The position numbers and the translations under genes are program-made. Source: Mycolicibacterium doricum (GTDB lineage Bacteria; Actinomycetota; Actinomycetes; Mycobacteriales; Mycobacteriaceae). From it: a DNA stretch of 64,000 nt. Shown one piece after another: positions 16,544 through 26,516 of this stretch (positions are counted from its first letter, which is position 1; every line of letters begins with the position of its first letter). Below the pieces are notes generated by a model that was not told the origin of the DNA, searched no databases, and was given only the letters and a program-made list of their open reading frames with translations. The stretch lies in contig NZ_AP022605.1 in NCBI RefSeq assembly GCF_010728155.1, forward strand, positions 3,286,001-3,350,000. Reading direction: 5' to 3'.

Positions 16544-17488
16544 TCAGCTGCGGCGCTGGCGGGCAATCTCGGCCAGCACCACGCCCGCGGCCACCGAGGC
16601 GTTCAATGATTCGGTCGGGCCGGCCATCGGGATCGAGACCACCGCATCGCAGTGTTCACGGACGAGGCGCGACAGCCCCTTGCCCTCCGAGCCAACGACC
16701 ACCACCACCGGACCGGTGGCGTCGAGTTCGTCGAGAATTGTGTCACCGTCGGCGTCCAGGCCGACCACCTGAAGGCCGCCGTCGGCCCAACTCTTGAGCG
16801 TGCGGTTGAGGTTGGTGGCCCGGGCGACCGGAAGCCGGGCTGCCGCACCGGCACTCGTACGCCAAGCGACCGCGGTCACCGACGCGGAGCGGCGCTGCGG
16901 GATCAGCACCCCGTGGCCGCCGAACGCCGCCACCGACCGCACGATCGCACCGAGGTTGCGGGGATCGGAGATGTTGTCGAGCGCGACCAGCAACGCCGGA
17001 GCGCCGTCCGCCTTCGCCGTTGCGAGCAGGTCGTCGGGATGGGCGTAGTCGTACGGCGGCACCTGCAGCCCCAGGCCCTGGTGCAGGGCGTTGTTGCTCA
17101 TGCGGTCGAGGTCCGAACGCGGCACTTCGAGGATCGGGATCCCGGTGTCGGCGGCGATCTGAACGGCCTCGGTGACCCGCTCGTCGGCCTCGGTGCCCAG
17201 CGCCACGTACAGCGCACTGGCCGGCACCTCGGCGCGCAGGCATTCCACCACCGGGTTGCGGCCCAGCACCAGTTCGGTCTCGTCGGTCTTGCGAGCCGGC
17301 CGCCGCTGCTGTTGCTTCTGCACCCTGGCGGCCCGTTTGGCCGCCGGGTGGTGGGGCCGCTCATGCGCGGGCGGTGTCGCGCCGCGGCCTTCGAGACCGC
17401 GCCGCCGCACGCCGCCCGAGCCGACGGTCGGGCCCTTCTTTGTGCCCGCTTTGCGAACTGCGCCACGGCGTTTCGAATTACCCGCCAT
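16544..17488 (-). CDS. rlmB: 23S rRNA 2'-O-ribose methyltransferase, RlmB/TrmH family
   Basis: A 314-aa SPOUT methyltransferase, the orthologue of M. tuberculosis Rv3579c by position. The first 75 residues are a basic, low-complexity tail; then the substrate-binding domain ([15 protein letters not shown]) and the knotted catalytic domain with motif 1 [26 protein letters not shown], motif 2 [27 protein letters not shown] and motif 3 [18 protein letters not shown]. It methylates a guanosine ribose in 23S rRNA in the E. coli protein; the actinobacterial target is inferred. It follows cysS by two bases in an operon carD-ispD-ispF-cysS-rlmB. Confidence 0.9.
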   Translation of the reverse strand: MAGNSKRRGAVRKAGTKKGPTVGSGGVRRRGLEGRGATPPAHERPHHPAAKRAARVQKQQQRRPARKTDETELVLGRNPVVECLRAEVPASALYVALGTEADERVTEAVQIAADTGIPILEVPRSDLDRMSNNALHQGLGLQVPPYDYAHPDDLLATAKADGAPALLVALDNISDPRNLGAIVRSVAAFGGHGVLIPQRRSASVTAVAWRTSAGAAARLPVARATNLNRTLKSWADGGLQVVGLDADGDTILDELDATGPVVVVVGSEGKGLSRLVREHCDAVVSIPMAGPTESLNASVAAGVVLAEIARQRRS

Positions 17489-17490
17489 CG

Positions 17491-18936
17491 TCAGGCATCC
17501 TTGCTGTCGCCGTCGAGCAACGACCATTGCGGGCCGTCGGCGGTGTCGGTGACCTCGATGCCGGCCTCCTTGAGCCGGTCACGGATCTGATCGGCCGTCG
17601 CCCAGTCCTTGCGGTTGCGGGCCTCGGTACGGCTGTCGAGGGCCCACCGGACCAGCACGTCGATCGCGGCCAGTGCCGCCGACGTCTCGTCGCGCGACTC
17701 CCACCGTTGGTCGAGCGGGTCGCAGCCGAGGATGCCCATCATGGCGCGGATCGAGCGGGCCTGCGTCATCGCCGTCTCATGGTCGCCGGAGTCGAGCGCC
17801 CGGTTGCCCACCGCACGCGCGGCGTGCACCTCGGCCAGGGCAATCGGCACCGACAGATCGTCGTCGAGTGCGGCGGCGAACTTCTCGGTCCACTCGCCGG
17901 GCACCACGGTGCCCACCCGCGTGCGGACGCGGTGCAGGAAGTCCTCGATCCCGGTGTAGGCCTTGACCGCGTCCTGCAGCGCGGTCTCGGAGAACTCGAG
18001 CATCGACCGGTAGTGCGCACTGCCCAGGTAGTAGCGCAGCTCGGCTGCCCGGACTCGTTGCAGCACAGCGGGAATCGAGAGCACGTTGCCGAGCGACTTG
18101 CTCATCTTCTCGCCACCCATGGTCACCCACCCGTTGTGCAGCCAGAAGCGGGCGAAGCCGTCGCCGGCCGCTTCGGCCTGGGCGATCTCGTTCTCGTGGT
18201 GCGGGAACACCAAATCCATTCCGCCGGCGTGGATGTCGAATTCTGCGCCCAGGTACGCCTCGCACATCGCGACGCATTCGGTGTGCCAGCCGGGCCGGCC
18301 GCGACCCCACGGGGTGGGCCATGACGGTTCCCCCGGCTTGGCGCCCTTCCACAGCGTGAAGTCGCGCTGGTCGCGTTTACCGGTCGCGACGCCCTCGCCC
18401 TGGTGGACGTCGTCGATGCGGTGCCCGGAGAGCTTGCCGTAGTCGGGCAGCGTCGCGACGTCGAAGTAGACGTCCCCGTCACCGGTGTAGGCATGCCCGC
18501 GCTCGATCAACCGATCGATCAACTCGACCATCTGGGTGATGTGCCCGGTCGCCCGAGGCTCGGCCGACGGCGGCAGCACCCCCAGCGCGTCATAGGCGGC
18601 GGTGAACGCCCGCTCGTAGGTGGCCGCCCACTCCCACCACGGCCGGCCGGCGTCGGCGGCCTTGTTGAGGATCTTGTCGTCGATGTCGGTGACGTTGCGG
18701 ATGAACGCCACGTCGAGGCCTTTGGCGGTCAGCCAGCGACGCAGGACGTCGAATGCCACGCCGCTGCGAACATGGCCGATGTGTGGCAGCCCCTGCACGG
18801 TCGCCCCGCAGAGGTAGATGGAGACATGTCCGGCGCGCAGCGGCACAAAATCGCGCACAGCACCCGCCATGGTGTCGTAGAGGGCTAGACCCGTCGGCGA
18901 TGTCGCCGACCGGCCGGCTTCTGCGCGATCGGTCAC
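17491..18936 (-). CDS. cysS: Cysteinyl-tRNA synthetase
   Basis: A 481-aa class I aminoacyl-tRNA synthetase charging tRNA-Cys. The HIGH-type motif is [10 protein letters not shown] near residue 50 and the KMSKS loop [12 protein letters not shown] near residue 275. Zinc ligands expected for CysRS are visible: Cys in YLCGATV, Cys in TECVAMC and the His pair in FPHHENE. Length fits the tRNA synthetase rather than the shorter MshC ligase, which has a similar fold and makes mycothiol. It sits 19 bases after ispF in a tight operon. Confidence 0.95.
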   Translation of the reverse strand: MTDRAEAGRSATSPTGLALYDTMAGAVRDFVPLRAGHVSIYLCGATVQGLPHIGHVRSGVAFDVLRRWLTAKGLDVAFIRNVTDIDDKILNKAADAGRPWWEWAATYERAFTAAYDALGVLPPSAEPRATGHITQMVELIDRLIERGHAYTGDGDVYFDVATLPDYGKLSGHRIDDVHQGEGVATGKRDQRDFTLWKGAKPGEPSWPTPWGRGRPGWHTECVAMCEAYLGAEFDIHAGGMDLVFPHHENEIAQAEAAGDGFARFWLHNGWVTMGGEKMSKSLGNVLSIPAVLQRVRAAELRYYLGSAHYRSMLEFSETALQDAVKAYTGIEDFLHRVRTRVGTVVPGEWTEKFAAALDDDLSVPIALAEVHAARAVGNRALDSGDHETAMTQARSIRAMMGILGCDPLDQRWESRDETSAALAAIDVLVRWALDSRTEARNRKDWATADQIRDRLKEAGIEVTDTADGPQWSLLDGDSKDA

Positions 18937-18955
18937 GACGCGCCAGCTTACCGGT

Positions 18956-19453
18956 CTACGTGGGGTTATCCGACCGCGACCAGTCGGGGACGACCAGCGC
19001 CGTGGCGATCGCGGCCAAACCCTCGCCGCGGCCCGTCAACCCCAGCCCGTCGGTCGTGGTCGCCGAAACCGATACCGGTGCGCCGATCAGCTCGGACAGC
19101 AGCTCCTGGGCTTCGGCGCGCCGCGGCCCCACCTTCGGCCGGTTCCCGATCACCTGGACGGCCGCATTGCCCACCCGCAGACCGGTTTCCCGCAAGAGTT
19201 CTCTGACGTGGCGCAGCATGTCGGCGCCGCTGACGCCCTCCCACTCGGGCTGCCCGGTACCGAAGACATCGCCGAGATCCCCCAACCCGGCCGCAGACAG
19301 CAGAGCGTCGCAGAGCGCATGGGCGGCGACGTCACCGTCGGAATGTCCGGCGCACCCGTCGGCGCCCTCGAACCGCAGACCCAGCAGCCAGCAGGGGCGG
19401 CCCACCTGGGTCGGGTGCACATCGGTACCCACGCCGACGCGGGGCAGGCTCAC
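18956..19453 (-). CDS. ispF: 2-C-methyl-D-erythritol 2,4-cyclodiphosphate synthase
   Basis: A 165-aa enzyme of the non-mevalonate (MEP) isoprenoid pathway, closing the cyclodiphosphate ring. N-terminal GVGTDVHP provides metal-binding Asp/His, [27 protein letters not shown] the third ligand and active-site loop, and [18 protein letters not shown] the C-terminal signature. It overlaps the end of ispD by four bases (ATGA), so the two consecutive-pathway enzymes are probably translationally coupled. Length is normal for the family. Confidence 0.95.
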   Translation of the reverse strand: MSLPRVGVGTDVHPTQVGRPCWLLGLRFEGADGCAGHSDGDVAAHALCDALLSAAGLGDLGDVFGTGQPEWEGVSGADMLRHVRELLRETGLRVGNAAVQVIGNRPKVGPRRAEAQELLSELIGAPVSVSATTTDGLGLTGRGEGLAAIATALVVPDWSRSDNPT

Positions 19454-20115
19454 CGCTCGCCTGCCAGGATCGCCTCGGCCAACACGAGATCGAGAGGAGT
19501 GGTGATCTTGAACGCCAGCGGGTCGCCGTCGACCACCTGCACCTGCCCGCCCGCCTGTTCGACCATCGACGCGTCGTCGGTGAAACCGCCATCGCCGGCC
19601 CGCGCATAGACACGGCGCAGCACGTCGATGTGGAATCCCTGCGGGGTCTGCACCGCACGCAGGCCGGCCCGCTCGGGGGTGCCGAGCACGGCCCCGTTGG
19701 CGTCGACGGCCTTGATGGTGTCGGCCACCGGAAGTGCGGGCACCACCGCGCTGTGGCCCGCCTGGAGCGCGCGGACGACCCGGGTCACCAGCGACGGTGG
19801 TGTGAGAGCGCGTGCGGCGTCGTGGACGAGCACGTAGTCGGCATCGCCCACGGCGGCGAGCGCGAGGCTCACCGATTCGGTGCGGTCGGCCCCGCCCGCG
19901 ACGATGACAGCCTCACCCCCGAAGAGCAGCTTCGCTTCGTCGGTGCGACTCGGCGGAACGGCGACCACGATGCCGTCGACGACGCCGGAATCGCGCAGAC
20001 CGGCGATGGCTCGTTCGAGCATCGGCCGGCCCGCGAGATTCACGAACGCTTTGGGCGCGCCGGCCGCGAGCCGTTGACCGGATCCCGCGGCCGGGACGAC
20101 GGCCACTGTGGTCAT
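19450..20115 (-). CDS. ispD: 2-C-methyl-D-erythritol 4-phosphate cytidylyltransferase
   Basis: A 221-aa nucleotidyltransferase that couples CTP to methylerythritol phosphate. The signature [32 protein letters not shown] is at the N-terminus, followed by [13 protein letters not shown] and [16 protein letters not shown]. The ATG at 20115 is used because it opens the CTP-binding strand directly and follows carD after seven bases; the frame is open into carD but without homology. The carD-ispD-ispF order is the standard mycobacterial one. Confidence 0.94.
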   Translation of the reverse strand: MTTVAVVPAAGSGQRLAAGAPKAFVNLAGRPMLERAIAGLRDSGVVDGIVVAVPPSRTDEAKLLFGGEAVIVAGGADRTESVSLALAAVGDADYVLVHDAARALTPPSLVTRVVRALQAGHSAVVPALPVADTIKAVDANGAVLGTPERAGLRAVQTPQGFHIDVLRRVYARAGDGGFTDDASMVEQAGGQVQVVDGDPLAFKITTPLDLVLAEAILAGER

Positions 20116-20122
20116 CCGTGCG

Positions 20123-20919
<797 letters not shown>

Positions 20920-21495
20920 GTGAACCGCATCCATCCGCGCGCTTCTGCCGTCACCGCCGGGGTGGCGGCGTGCGCGCTGGCACTCGGGCTCACGGCCTGC
21001 GGAGCCGGTCAGGTCTCCCAGACCGCCACCCAGGCGGCCGCCGTCAACGGCGTCAACGCCGAAACCGGTGACGTCTCACTGCGCAACGTCCACCTGCGCG
21101 CCCCGCAGAACTCGGACTACGTCCGTCCGGGCAGCCAGGTCGAGTTGCTCTTCGTCGCCACCAACGACTCACCCGACCAGCCCGACAAACTTGTGTCCAT
21201 CCGCTCCGACATCGGGTCGGTGTCGCTCCGTGGCGACACGGCGATCGCGCCGACCGGCGTGCTGGTCGCCGGGGAGCCCGACGGTCAGACCGCCGCGCTG
21301 GAGAGCGTCGAGCCGGCCGAACCGCTGACCGCCGTCGTCAAGCTCACCGAGCCGATCACCAACGGGCTGACCTATCCGTTCACGTTCACGTTCCAACGCA
21401 GCGGCGAGGTGACCGTCTCGGTGCCGATCTCGGCAGGCGAGGCGCCCCGGCGTGACGACAGCGGCGGGGAGTCCGACCACTCCGGCGGACACTGA
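20920..21495 (+). CDS. lpqE: Conserved lipoprotein LpqE
   Basis: A 191-aa lipoprotein: signal peptide [12 protein letters not shown] ending in lipobox LTAC (Cys near residue 27), then a beta-rich domain related to copper chaperone PCu(A)C-type proteins ([31 protein letters not shown]) but without an obvious Met/His copper site. The extreme C-terminus is Asp/Ser/Gly/His-rich ([13 protein letters not shown]). GTG start at 20920 with AGGAGG six bases upstream. It precedes radA and diverges from carD as in M. tuberculosis (Rv3584). Function is unknown; surface location is inferred from the lipobox. Confidence 0.9.
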   Translation: MNRIHPRASAVTAGVAACALALGLTACGAGQVSQTATQAAAVNGVNAETGDVSLRNVHLRAPQNSDYVRPGSQVELLFVATNDSPDQPDKLVSIRSDIGSVSLRGDTAIAPTGVLVAGEPDGQTAALESVEPAEPLTAVVKLTEPITNGLTYPFTFTFQRSGEVTVSVPISAGEAPRRDDSGGESDHSGGH

Positions 21496-21568
21496 CCCCA
21501 GCGCGACACGCGCAGGCAGTGACCGGCGCCGGTCGGGATTTGTCGGCCCCGACCGATACCGTCGTCCC

Positions 21569-23020
21569 GTGGCCAAGGCACGTTCCCAATACCGCTGTTC
21601 GGAGTGCCGGCATGTCACCGCCAAGTGGGTCGGCCGCTGTCCGGACTGCGGCACCTGGGGAACCGTCGAGGAAGTCGCGGTCCTGGCCGCCGTCGCCGGT
21701 GCGCCCGCTCGGCGCGCAATAGCACCCACCTGCCCCGCCGTCCCCATCAGCAGCATCGATCCGGGCCGAACCAGACACGACGCGACAGGGATCAGCGAAC
21801 TCGACCGGGTCCTCGGCGGCGGACTGGTGCCCGGTTCGGTGACCCTGCTCGCCGGTGATCCGGGCGTCGGCAAGTCGACACTGCTCCTCCAGGTCGCGCA
21901 CCGCTGGGCCGCCTCCGGACGGCGGGCGCTGTACCTGACCGGTGAGGAGTCCGCCGGGCAGGTGCGCTTGCGGGCCGAACGCACCGGCTGCGCCCACGAC
22001 GAGCTGTACCTCGCCGCTGAATCCGATCTGCCCACCGCGCTCGGCCACATCGACGCCGTTCAGCCCAGCCTCGTGGTCGTCGACTCCGTGCAGACCATGT
22101 CCACCAGTGAGAACGACGGCGTCACCGGCGGAGTCACCCAGGTGCGGGCAGTCACCACCACGCTCACCCAGTACGCCAAGGGTGCGGCGGGGCCCGAGTC
22201 CACCTTGTGGGCGGCAAGTGGCATCGCCATGGTGCTGGTCGGCCACGTCACCAAGGACGGGGCGATCGCCGGGCCGCGGTCGCTGGAACACCTCGTCGAC
22301 GTGGTACTGCACTTCGAAGGCGACCGCAACTCGACGCTGCGGATGGTCCGCGGGGTGAAGAACCGGTTCGGCGCCGCCGACGAGGTCGGCTGTTTCCAGT
22401 TGCACGACAACGGCATCGAATGCGTGGCCGATCCGTCCGGGCTCTTCCGGGACCAGCGGGACACCCCGGTGGCCGGAACCGCGGTGACGGTGACACTCGA
22501 CGGCAAGCGGCCACTCATCGGCGAGGTCCAGGCACTCGTCGGGCCGCCGACCGGCCCTCATCCCCGGCGCGCGGTCAGCGGTATCGACTCGGCCCGCGCC
22601 GCGATGATCGCCGCGGTCCTCGACAAACACGCCAGGCTGCAGGTGGGACCCTGCGACATCTATCTGTCGACGGTCGGCGGCATGCGGCTGACCGACCCGT
22701 CGTCGGATCTCGCCGTCGGGATCGCGATGGCCTCGGCGTGCAAGGAGCGCGCGATGCCCGCCAATTCTGTGGTGATCGGCGAACTCGGCCTCGCAGGTGA
22801 TCTGCGCCGGGTGACCGGCATGGACCGCCGGCTTGCCGAGGCGGCCCGGCTGGGGTTCACCACCGCGGTAGTCCCGCCCGGCACCACAGGGGTGCCGCCC
22901 GGACTGCGGCTGCTGTGCGCCGAAAACATCTCGGCGGCGTTGCGGGTGCTGGACCGCATCGCGGACAATGGCGGCCGACCCAGGAGGCATGATGGCCGTG
23001 AAGACCGCCAGGACGAGTAG
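21569..23020 (+). CDS. radA: DNA repair protein RadA (branch-migration helicase)
   Basis: A 483-aa RecA-like protein acting in homologous recombination. It has an N-terminal C4 zinc finger (CSECRH...CPDCGTW), Walker [10 protein letters not shown], Walker B SLVVVDSV, the RadA-specific KNRFG motif, and a C-terminal Lon-protease-like domain ([30 protein letters not shown]). GTG 21569 is chosen because it starts directly before the zinc finger ([13 protein letters not shown]); the upstream extension overlaps lpqE. It overlaps disA by about 29 bases, so the two are probably co-transcribed, linking recombination to c-di-AMP signalling. Confidence 0.94.
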   Translation: MAKARSQYRCSECRHVTAKWVGRCPDCGTWGTVEEVAVLAAVAGAPARRAIAPTCPAVPISSIDPGRTRHDATGISELDRVLGGGLVPGSVTLLAGDPGVGKSTLLLQVAHRWAASGRRALYLTGEESAGQVRLRAERTGCAHDELYLAAESDLPTALGHIDAVQPSLVVVDSVQTMSTSENDGVTGGVTQVRAVTTTLTQYAKGAAGPESTLWAASGIAMVLVGHVTKDGAIAGPRSLEHLVDVVLHFEGDRNSTLRMVRGVKNRFGAADEVGCFQLHDNGIECVADPSGLFRDQRDTPVAGTAVTVTLDGKRPLIGEVQALVGPPTGPHPRRAVSGIDSARAAMIAAVLDKHARLQVGPCDIYLSTVGGMRLTDPSSDLAVGIAMASACKERAMPANSVVIGELGLAGDLRRVTGMDRRLAEAARLGFTTAVVPPGTTGVPPGLRLLCAENISAALRVLDRIADNGGRPRRHDGREDRQDE

Positions 23021-24107
23021 CAACGTCGTCCAGCTGGCCCGTCCGACGCTGCGGGAGACGCTCGGCCGCCTGGCCCCCGGGACGCCCCTGCGCGACGGTC
23101 TCGAGCGCATCCTGCGTGGCCGCACCGGTGCTCTGATCGTGCTGGGCTACGACGACAGCGTCGAGGCGATCTGCGACGGCGGATTCGAACTCGACGTGCG
23201 CTACGCGCCGACCAAGTTGCGCGAGCTGTCGAAGATGGACGGCGCTGTCGTACTGTCCAGCGACGGCACCAGGATCCTGCGGGCCAACGTTCAACTGGTG
23301 CCCGACCCATCGATCCCGACCGACGAATCCGGGACCCGCCACCGCTCCGCCGAGCGCACCGCGGTCCAGACCGGCTATCCGGTCATCTCGGTCAGCCACT
23401 CGATGAGCATCGTGACCGTATACGTGGCCGGGGAGCGGCACGTGGTTCCCGACACCCCGACGATCCTGTCTCGGGCCAATCAGACCATCGCCACCCTCGA
23501 GCGCTACAAGTCCCGCCTCGACGAGGTCAGCCGGCAGCTGTCGACCGCCGAGATCGAGGACTTCGTGACGCTGCGCGACGTGATGACCGTCGTGCAGCGG
23601 CTGGAGATGGTGCGTCGGATCAGCCTCGAGATCGACGCGGACGTGGTCGAACTCGGCACCGACGGCCGTCAGCTCAAACTGCAGCTCGAGGAGCTCGTCG
23701 GTGACAACGACACCGCCCGTGAGCTGATCGTGCGCGACTACCACGCCAACCCCGACCCGCCGACGCCCGCACAGGTCAGCGCGACGCTCGAGGACCTGGA
23801 CTCGCTGTCGGACAACGAACTGCTCGACTTCACGACGCTGGCAAGGGTTTTGGGGTACCCCTCCACCCTGGAGGCGCAGGATTCGGCGATGAGCTCCCGC
23901 GGTTATCGCGCGATGGCCGGCATTCCGCGCCTGCAGTTCGCCCACGTCGACCTGCTGGTGCGTTCGTTCGGCTCACTGCAGGGCCTGTTGGCGGCCAGCG
24001 CCGACGATCTGCAGTCGGTGGAGGGCATCGGTTCGATGTGGGCGCGCCACATCAGAGAGGGTCTGTCGCTGCTCGCCGAGTCGACGATCGCGGACCGGCT
24101 GGCCTGA
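22992..24107 (+). CDS. disA: Diadenylate cyclase DisA (c-di-AMP synthase)
   Basis: A 371-aa protein that makes cyclic di-AMP from two ATP and scans DNA. The DAC domain carries the catalytic DGA motif (KMDGAVVLS) and the ATP-binding motif [11 protein letters not shown]; the middle helical spine follows, and the C-terminal HhH DNA-binding region ends in [25 protein letters not shown] at 22982-22987 is followed by ATGATG at 22989 and 22992; 22992 gives the more usual spacing, and a GTG at 22998 is a further alternative. The N-terminus is about ten residues longer than in M. tuberculosis. Confidence 0.94.
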   Translation: MAVKTARTSSNVVQLARPTLRETLGRLAPGTPLRDGLERILRGRTGALIVLGYDDSVEAICDGGFELDVRYAPTKLRELSKMDGAVVLSSDGTRILRANVQLVPDPSIPTDESGTRHRSAERTAVQTGYPVISVSHSMSIVTVYVAGERHVVPDTPTILSRANQTIATLERYKSRLDEVSRQLSTAEIEDFVTLRDVMTVVQRLEMVRRISLEIDADVVELGTDGRQLKLQLEELVGDNDTARELIVRDYHANPDPPTPAQVSATLEDLDSLSDNELLDFTTLARVLGYPSTLEAQDSAMSSRGYRAMAGIPRLQFAHVDLLVRSFGSLQGLLAASADDLQSVEGIGSMWARHIREGLSLLAESTIADRLA

Positions 24108-24111
24108 CGGC

Positions 24112-24906
24112 TCAGCCCACTCCGGCAGCGGGAGGCTGGGCACCCGGGGCGCCGGGTGCCGGCGCCTGACCCGGCGGCGTGGCGGGAGCCAGGATGAACG
24201 GCACCGGCGAGGACCGGAGGTTGCCCAGCTGCACGATCAGGTTGTACGTGCCGGCGCCGATCGGCTGACGGGGCAGGGGGCACTGCGGTGCCGAATCCAT
24301 CCCCGTCCACGTGACCTCCGTTGTGACCTGCTCACCCGGAGCGAAGGTCTTGACCAGGGTCTCGTTCGACGGGGCGCAGTCGAGGTTGGACCACAGGCGG
24401 GTGTTGTCGAGCGAGTACACGTACGCCGCAAGCACGGCCGCACCCACGTCACGCTTGCAGGCGACCAGGCCGATGTTGGTGACGACCATCGTGAATTTCG
24501 GCTGATCGCCGACGACGTACTCGGGCTGGCTGGTGATGCCCTTGACGGCGAGCGTGGAATCCGGGCAGTCGTCGCCCTCCTGCAGCACCGGCGGCGGTGC
24601 GACGGCCGCGGTGGGCGTCGGCGTGGGTGGCGGAGCCTGCTGCAGCGGCGGCACGATCGGAGTCTTGACCTCTGGGTTCTCCCCCGGCAGCGGCGCGGGC
24701 CCCACCTCGGCGGTAGCCGACTGCTCGGCGTTCTTCGTCTCTGCGTCCGAACCGCTCGACACCACCATCGCGACCACTGCGGCGACGATCCCGATGACCA
24801 CCACCGCGACGCCCAGCGCCAGCGCCCTGCGCCGCCAGTAGATCTGCGTAGGCAGCGGGCCTTGCGGTTCCAGATCCAGCACATGACCACGGTAAAGCCC
24901 GGTCAC
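24112..24906 (-). CDS. Conserved single-pass membrane protein with extracytoplasmic domain (Rv3587c-like)
   Basis: A 264-aa protein: short cytoplasmic N-terminus, one membrane helix (ALALGVAVVVIGIVAAVVAM, about residues 28-48), a Pro/Ala-rich linker (QQAPPPTPTPTAAVAPPP), then a folded extracytoplasmic domain with four Cys (DDCPDSTLAV, VACKRDVG, DCAPSNE, QCPLPRQ) likely forming disulfides, and a Pro/Gly/Ala tail. Position between disA and canB matches Rv3587c, of unknown function. Start is uncertain: GTG 24906 is used; TTG 24912 is in frame. It converges with disA. Confidence 0.8.
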   Translation of the reverse strand: MTGLYRGHVLDLEPQGPLPTQIYWRRRALALGVAVVVIGIVAAVVAMVVSSGSDAETKNAEQSATAEVGPAPLPGENPEVKTPIVPPLQQAPPPTPTPTAAVAPPPVLQEGDDCPDSTLAVKGITSQPEYVVGDQPKFTMVVTNIGLVACKRDVGAAVLAAYVYSLDNTRLWSNLDCAPSNETLVKTFAPGEQVTTEVTWTGMDSAPQCPLPRQPIGAGTYNLIVQLGNLRSSPVPFILAPATPPGQAPAPGAPGAQPPAAGVG

Positions 24907-24939
24907 GCCCAATCGGCCGAGGTGCTTCGGCGTGTCGCC

Positions 24940-25560
24940 TCAGGCTTCGCCGATGTCGCCCAGGTGGGCGCGCAGCTGTGCGCGGCCGTCGGCCAGGTGA
25001 TAAGTCACACCGGCGATGGCGACCGTGCCCGCCTCGATGCGCGAGGCGATCGCGGTGGACCGGTCGTGCAGTTGCACCGCAGTTTCGTTGACATGGCGCT
25101 CCTCGAACTCGTCGACTCGGGTCAACCCGTCGCGACGACCCAGCAGGATCGACGGAGTCACCCTTTCGACGATGTCGCGGACATAGCCGCCGGGCACGAC
25201 GCCGTCGTCCAGCGCGGACAGCGTCGCCTTCACCGCACCGCAGCTGTCGTGACCGAGCACCACGATAAGCGGCACTTCGAGGACCGTCACCGCGTACTCG
25301 ATGGAGCCGAGCACCGCGGAGTCGATGACGTGGCCTGCCGTGCGCACGACGAACATGTCGCCGAGGCCCTGGTCGAAGATGATCTCCGCGGCCACCCGGC
25401 TGTCACCGCAGCCGAATACCACCGCGGTGGGCCGCTGGGCCTCCGCGAGGCCGGCGCGGTGCTCGATGCCCTGGCTCGGATGCTCGGGCCGACCCGCGAC
25501 GAAGCGCTCGTTTCCCGCTCTGAGTGCCTTCCATGCAGTCACCGGGCTGGTATTCGGCAT
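24940..25560 (-). CDS. canB: Beta-class carbonic anhydrase
   Basis: A 206-aa zinc enzyme interconverting CO2 and bicarbonate. Zinc ligands Cys51, His104 and Cys107 and the gating Asp53-Arg55 pair (CGDSR; GHDSCGAV) are at exactly the positions reported for M. tuberculosis Rv3588c. It is intact and of normal length, starting at ATG 25560, and is divergent from mutY with 29 bases between starts, so the two promoters must overlap. Bicarbonate supply for fatty-acid carboxylases is the usual role. Confidence 0.93.
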   Translation of the reverse strand: MPNTSPVTAWKALRAGNERFVAGRPEHPSQGIEHRAGLAEAQRPTAVVFGCGDSRVAAEIIFDQGLGDMFVVRTAGHVIDSAVLGSIEYAVTVLEVPLIVVLGHDSCGAVKATLSALDDGVVPGGYVRDIVERVTPSILLGRRDGLTRVDEFEERHVNETAVQLHDRSTAIASRIEAGTVAIAGVTYHLADGRAQLRAHLGDIGEA

Positions 25561-25589
25561 GCGGCATATTCTGCCTGAGTGGTTGAGAG

Positions 25590-26456
25590 ATGATCGACGC
25601 GGCCGGGCTTTTGGCTTGGTATGACCGTGAGCAGCGGGACCTGCCGTGGCGCAGGCCGGGTGTGACGCCCTGGCAGATCCTGGTCAGCGAGTTCATGTTG
25701 CAGCAGACGCCGGTGGCCCGCGTCGAACCGACCTGGCTGAGCTGGATCGCACGGTGGCCGACGCCGTCGGCCACCGCCGCCGCTGGTGCCGCCGACGTGC
25801 TGCGCGCCTGGGGCAAGCTCGGGTACCCGCGCCGGGCCAAACGTCTGCACGAATGCGCGACGGTGATCGCGACCGAGCACGGTGACGAGGTGCCGTCGGA
25901 CGTCGAGGTCCTGTTGACCCTGCCGGGCATCGGCGCATACACCGCCAGAGCTGTGGCCTGCTTCGCCTATGGGCAGCAGGTGCCGGTGGTCGACACCAAC
26001 GTCCGCCGGGTTGTCGCACGTACCGTGCATGGCCGTGCCGACAGCCCGGCGAGCAGCCGCGACCTCGACGACGTGGCCGCGCTGCTCCCGGAAGGCCCTG
26101 AGGCACCGCGTTTCTCGGTTGCGGTGATGGAACTGGGGGCGACGGTATGCAGGGCGCGCCGACCGCGCTGCGGCTTTTGCCCACTGGGCGCGTGCACATG
26201 GCGCTCGCTGGGGTATCCGGCGGCGACCACACCGACCCGCAAAGTGCAGCGCTACGCGGGCACCGATCGGCAGGTGCGCGGCCGGCTGCTCGATGTGCTC
26301 CGCGACCGCGAGTCGCCGGTGTCGCGCGCCCAACTCGACGTCGCGTGGCAGACGGACCCGGCACAGCGCGACCGCGCACTGGATTCGCTCCTCGCCGACG
26401 GGCTGGTCGAGCAGGCCACCGACGGCCGCTTCGCGCTCGCCGGCGAGGGTTCGTGA
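25590..26456 (+). CDS. mutY: Adenine DNA glycosylase MutY
   Basis: A 288-aa HhH-GPD glycosylase that removes A mispaired with 8-oxoG. Catalytic Glu is in SEFMLQQTPVARV and the HhH hairpin plus catalytic Asp in LLTLPGIGAYTARAVACFAYGQQVPVVDTNVRRV. The iron-sulfur cluster motif is present but reads C-X6-C-X2-C-X4-C (CRARRPRCGFCPLGAC), one residue shorter in the last gap than the usual X5. Like other mycobacterial MutY it is short, with a small winged-helix-like C-terminus instead of a full MutT-like domain. Divergent from canB. Confidence 0.92.
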   Translation: MIDAAGLLAWYDREQRDLPWRRPGVTPWQILVSEFMLQQTPVARVEPTWLSWIARWPTPSATAAAGAADVLRAWGKLGYPRRAKRLHECATVIATEHGDEVPSDVEVLLTLPGIGAYTARAVACFAYGQQVPVVDTNVRRVVARTVHGRADSPASSRDLDDVAALLPEGPEAPRFSVAVMELGATVCRARRPRCGFCPLGACTWRSLGYPAATTPTRKVQRYAGTDRQVRGRLLDVLRDRESPVSRAQLDVAWQTDPAQRDRALDSLLADGLVEQATDGRFALAGEGS

Positions 26457-26516
26457 ACGCGGCGATACCAGGATGGTGACCCACCCGGGGAACCTCCTGG
26501 GGGATACCGTCAGCAC

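Noticed and set aside
21386..23125. 579-codon minus-strand frame opposite radA and disA
   Set aside because: Overlaps two well-identified genes and shows no homology.
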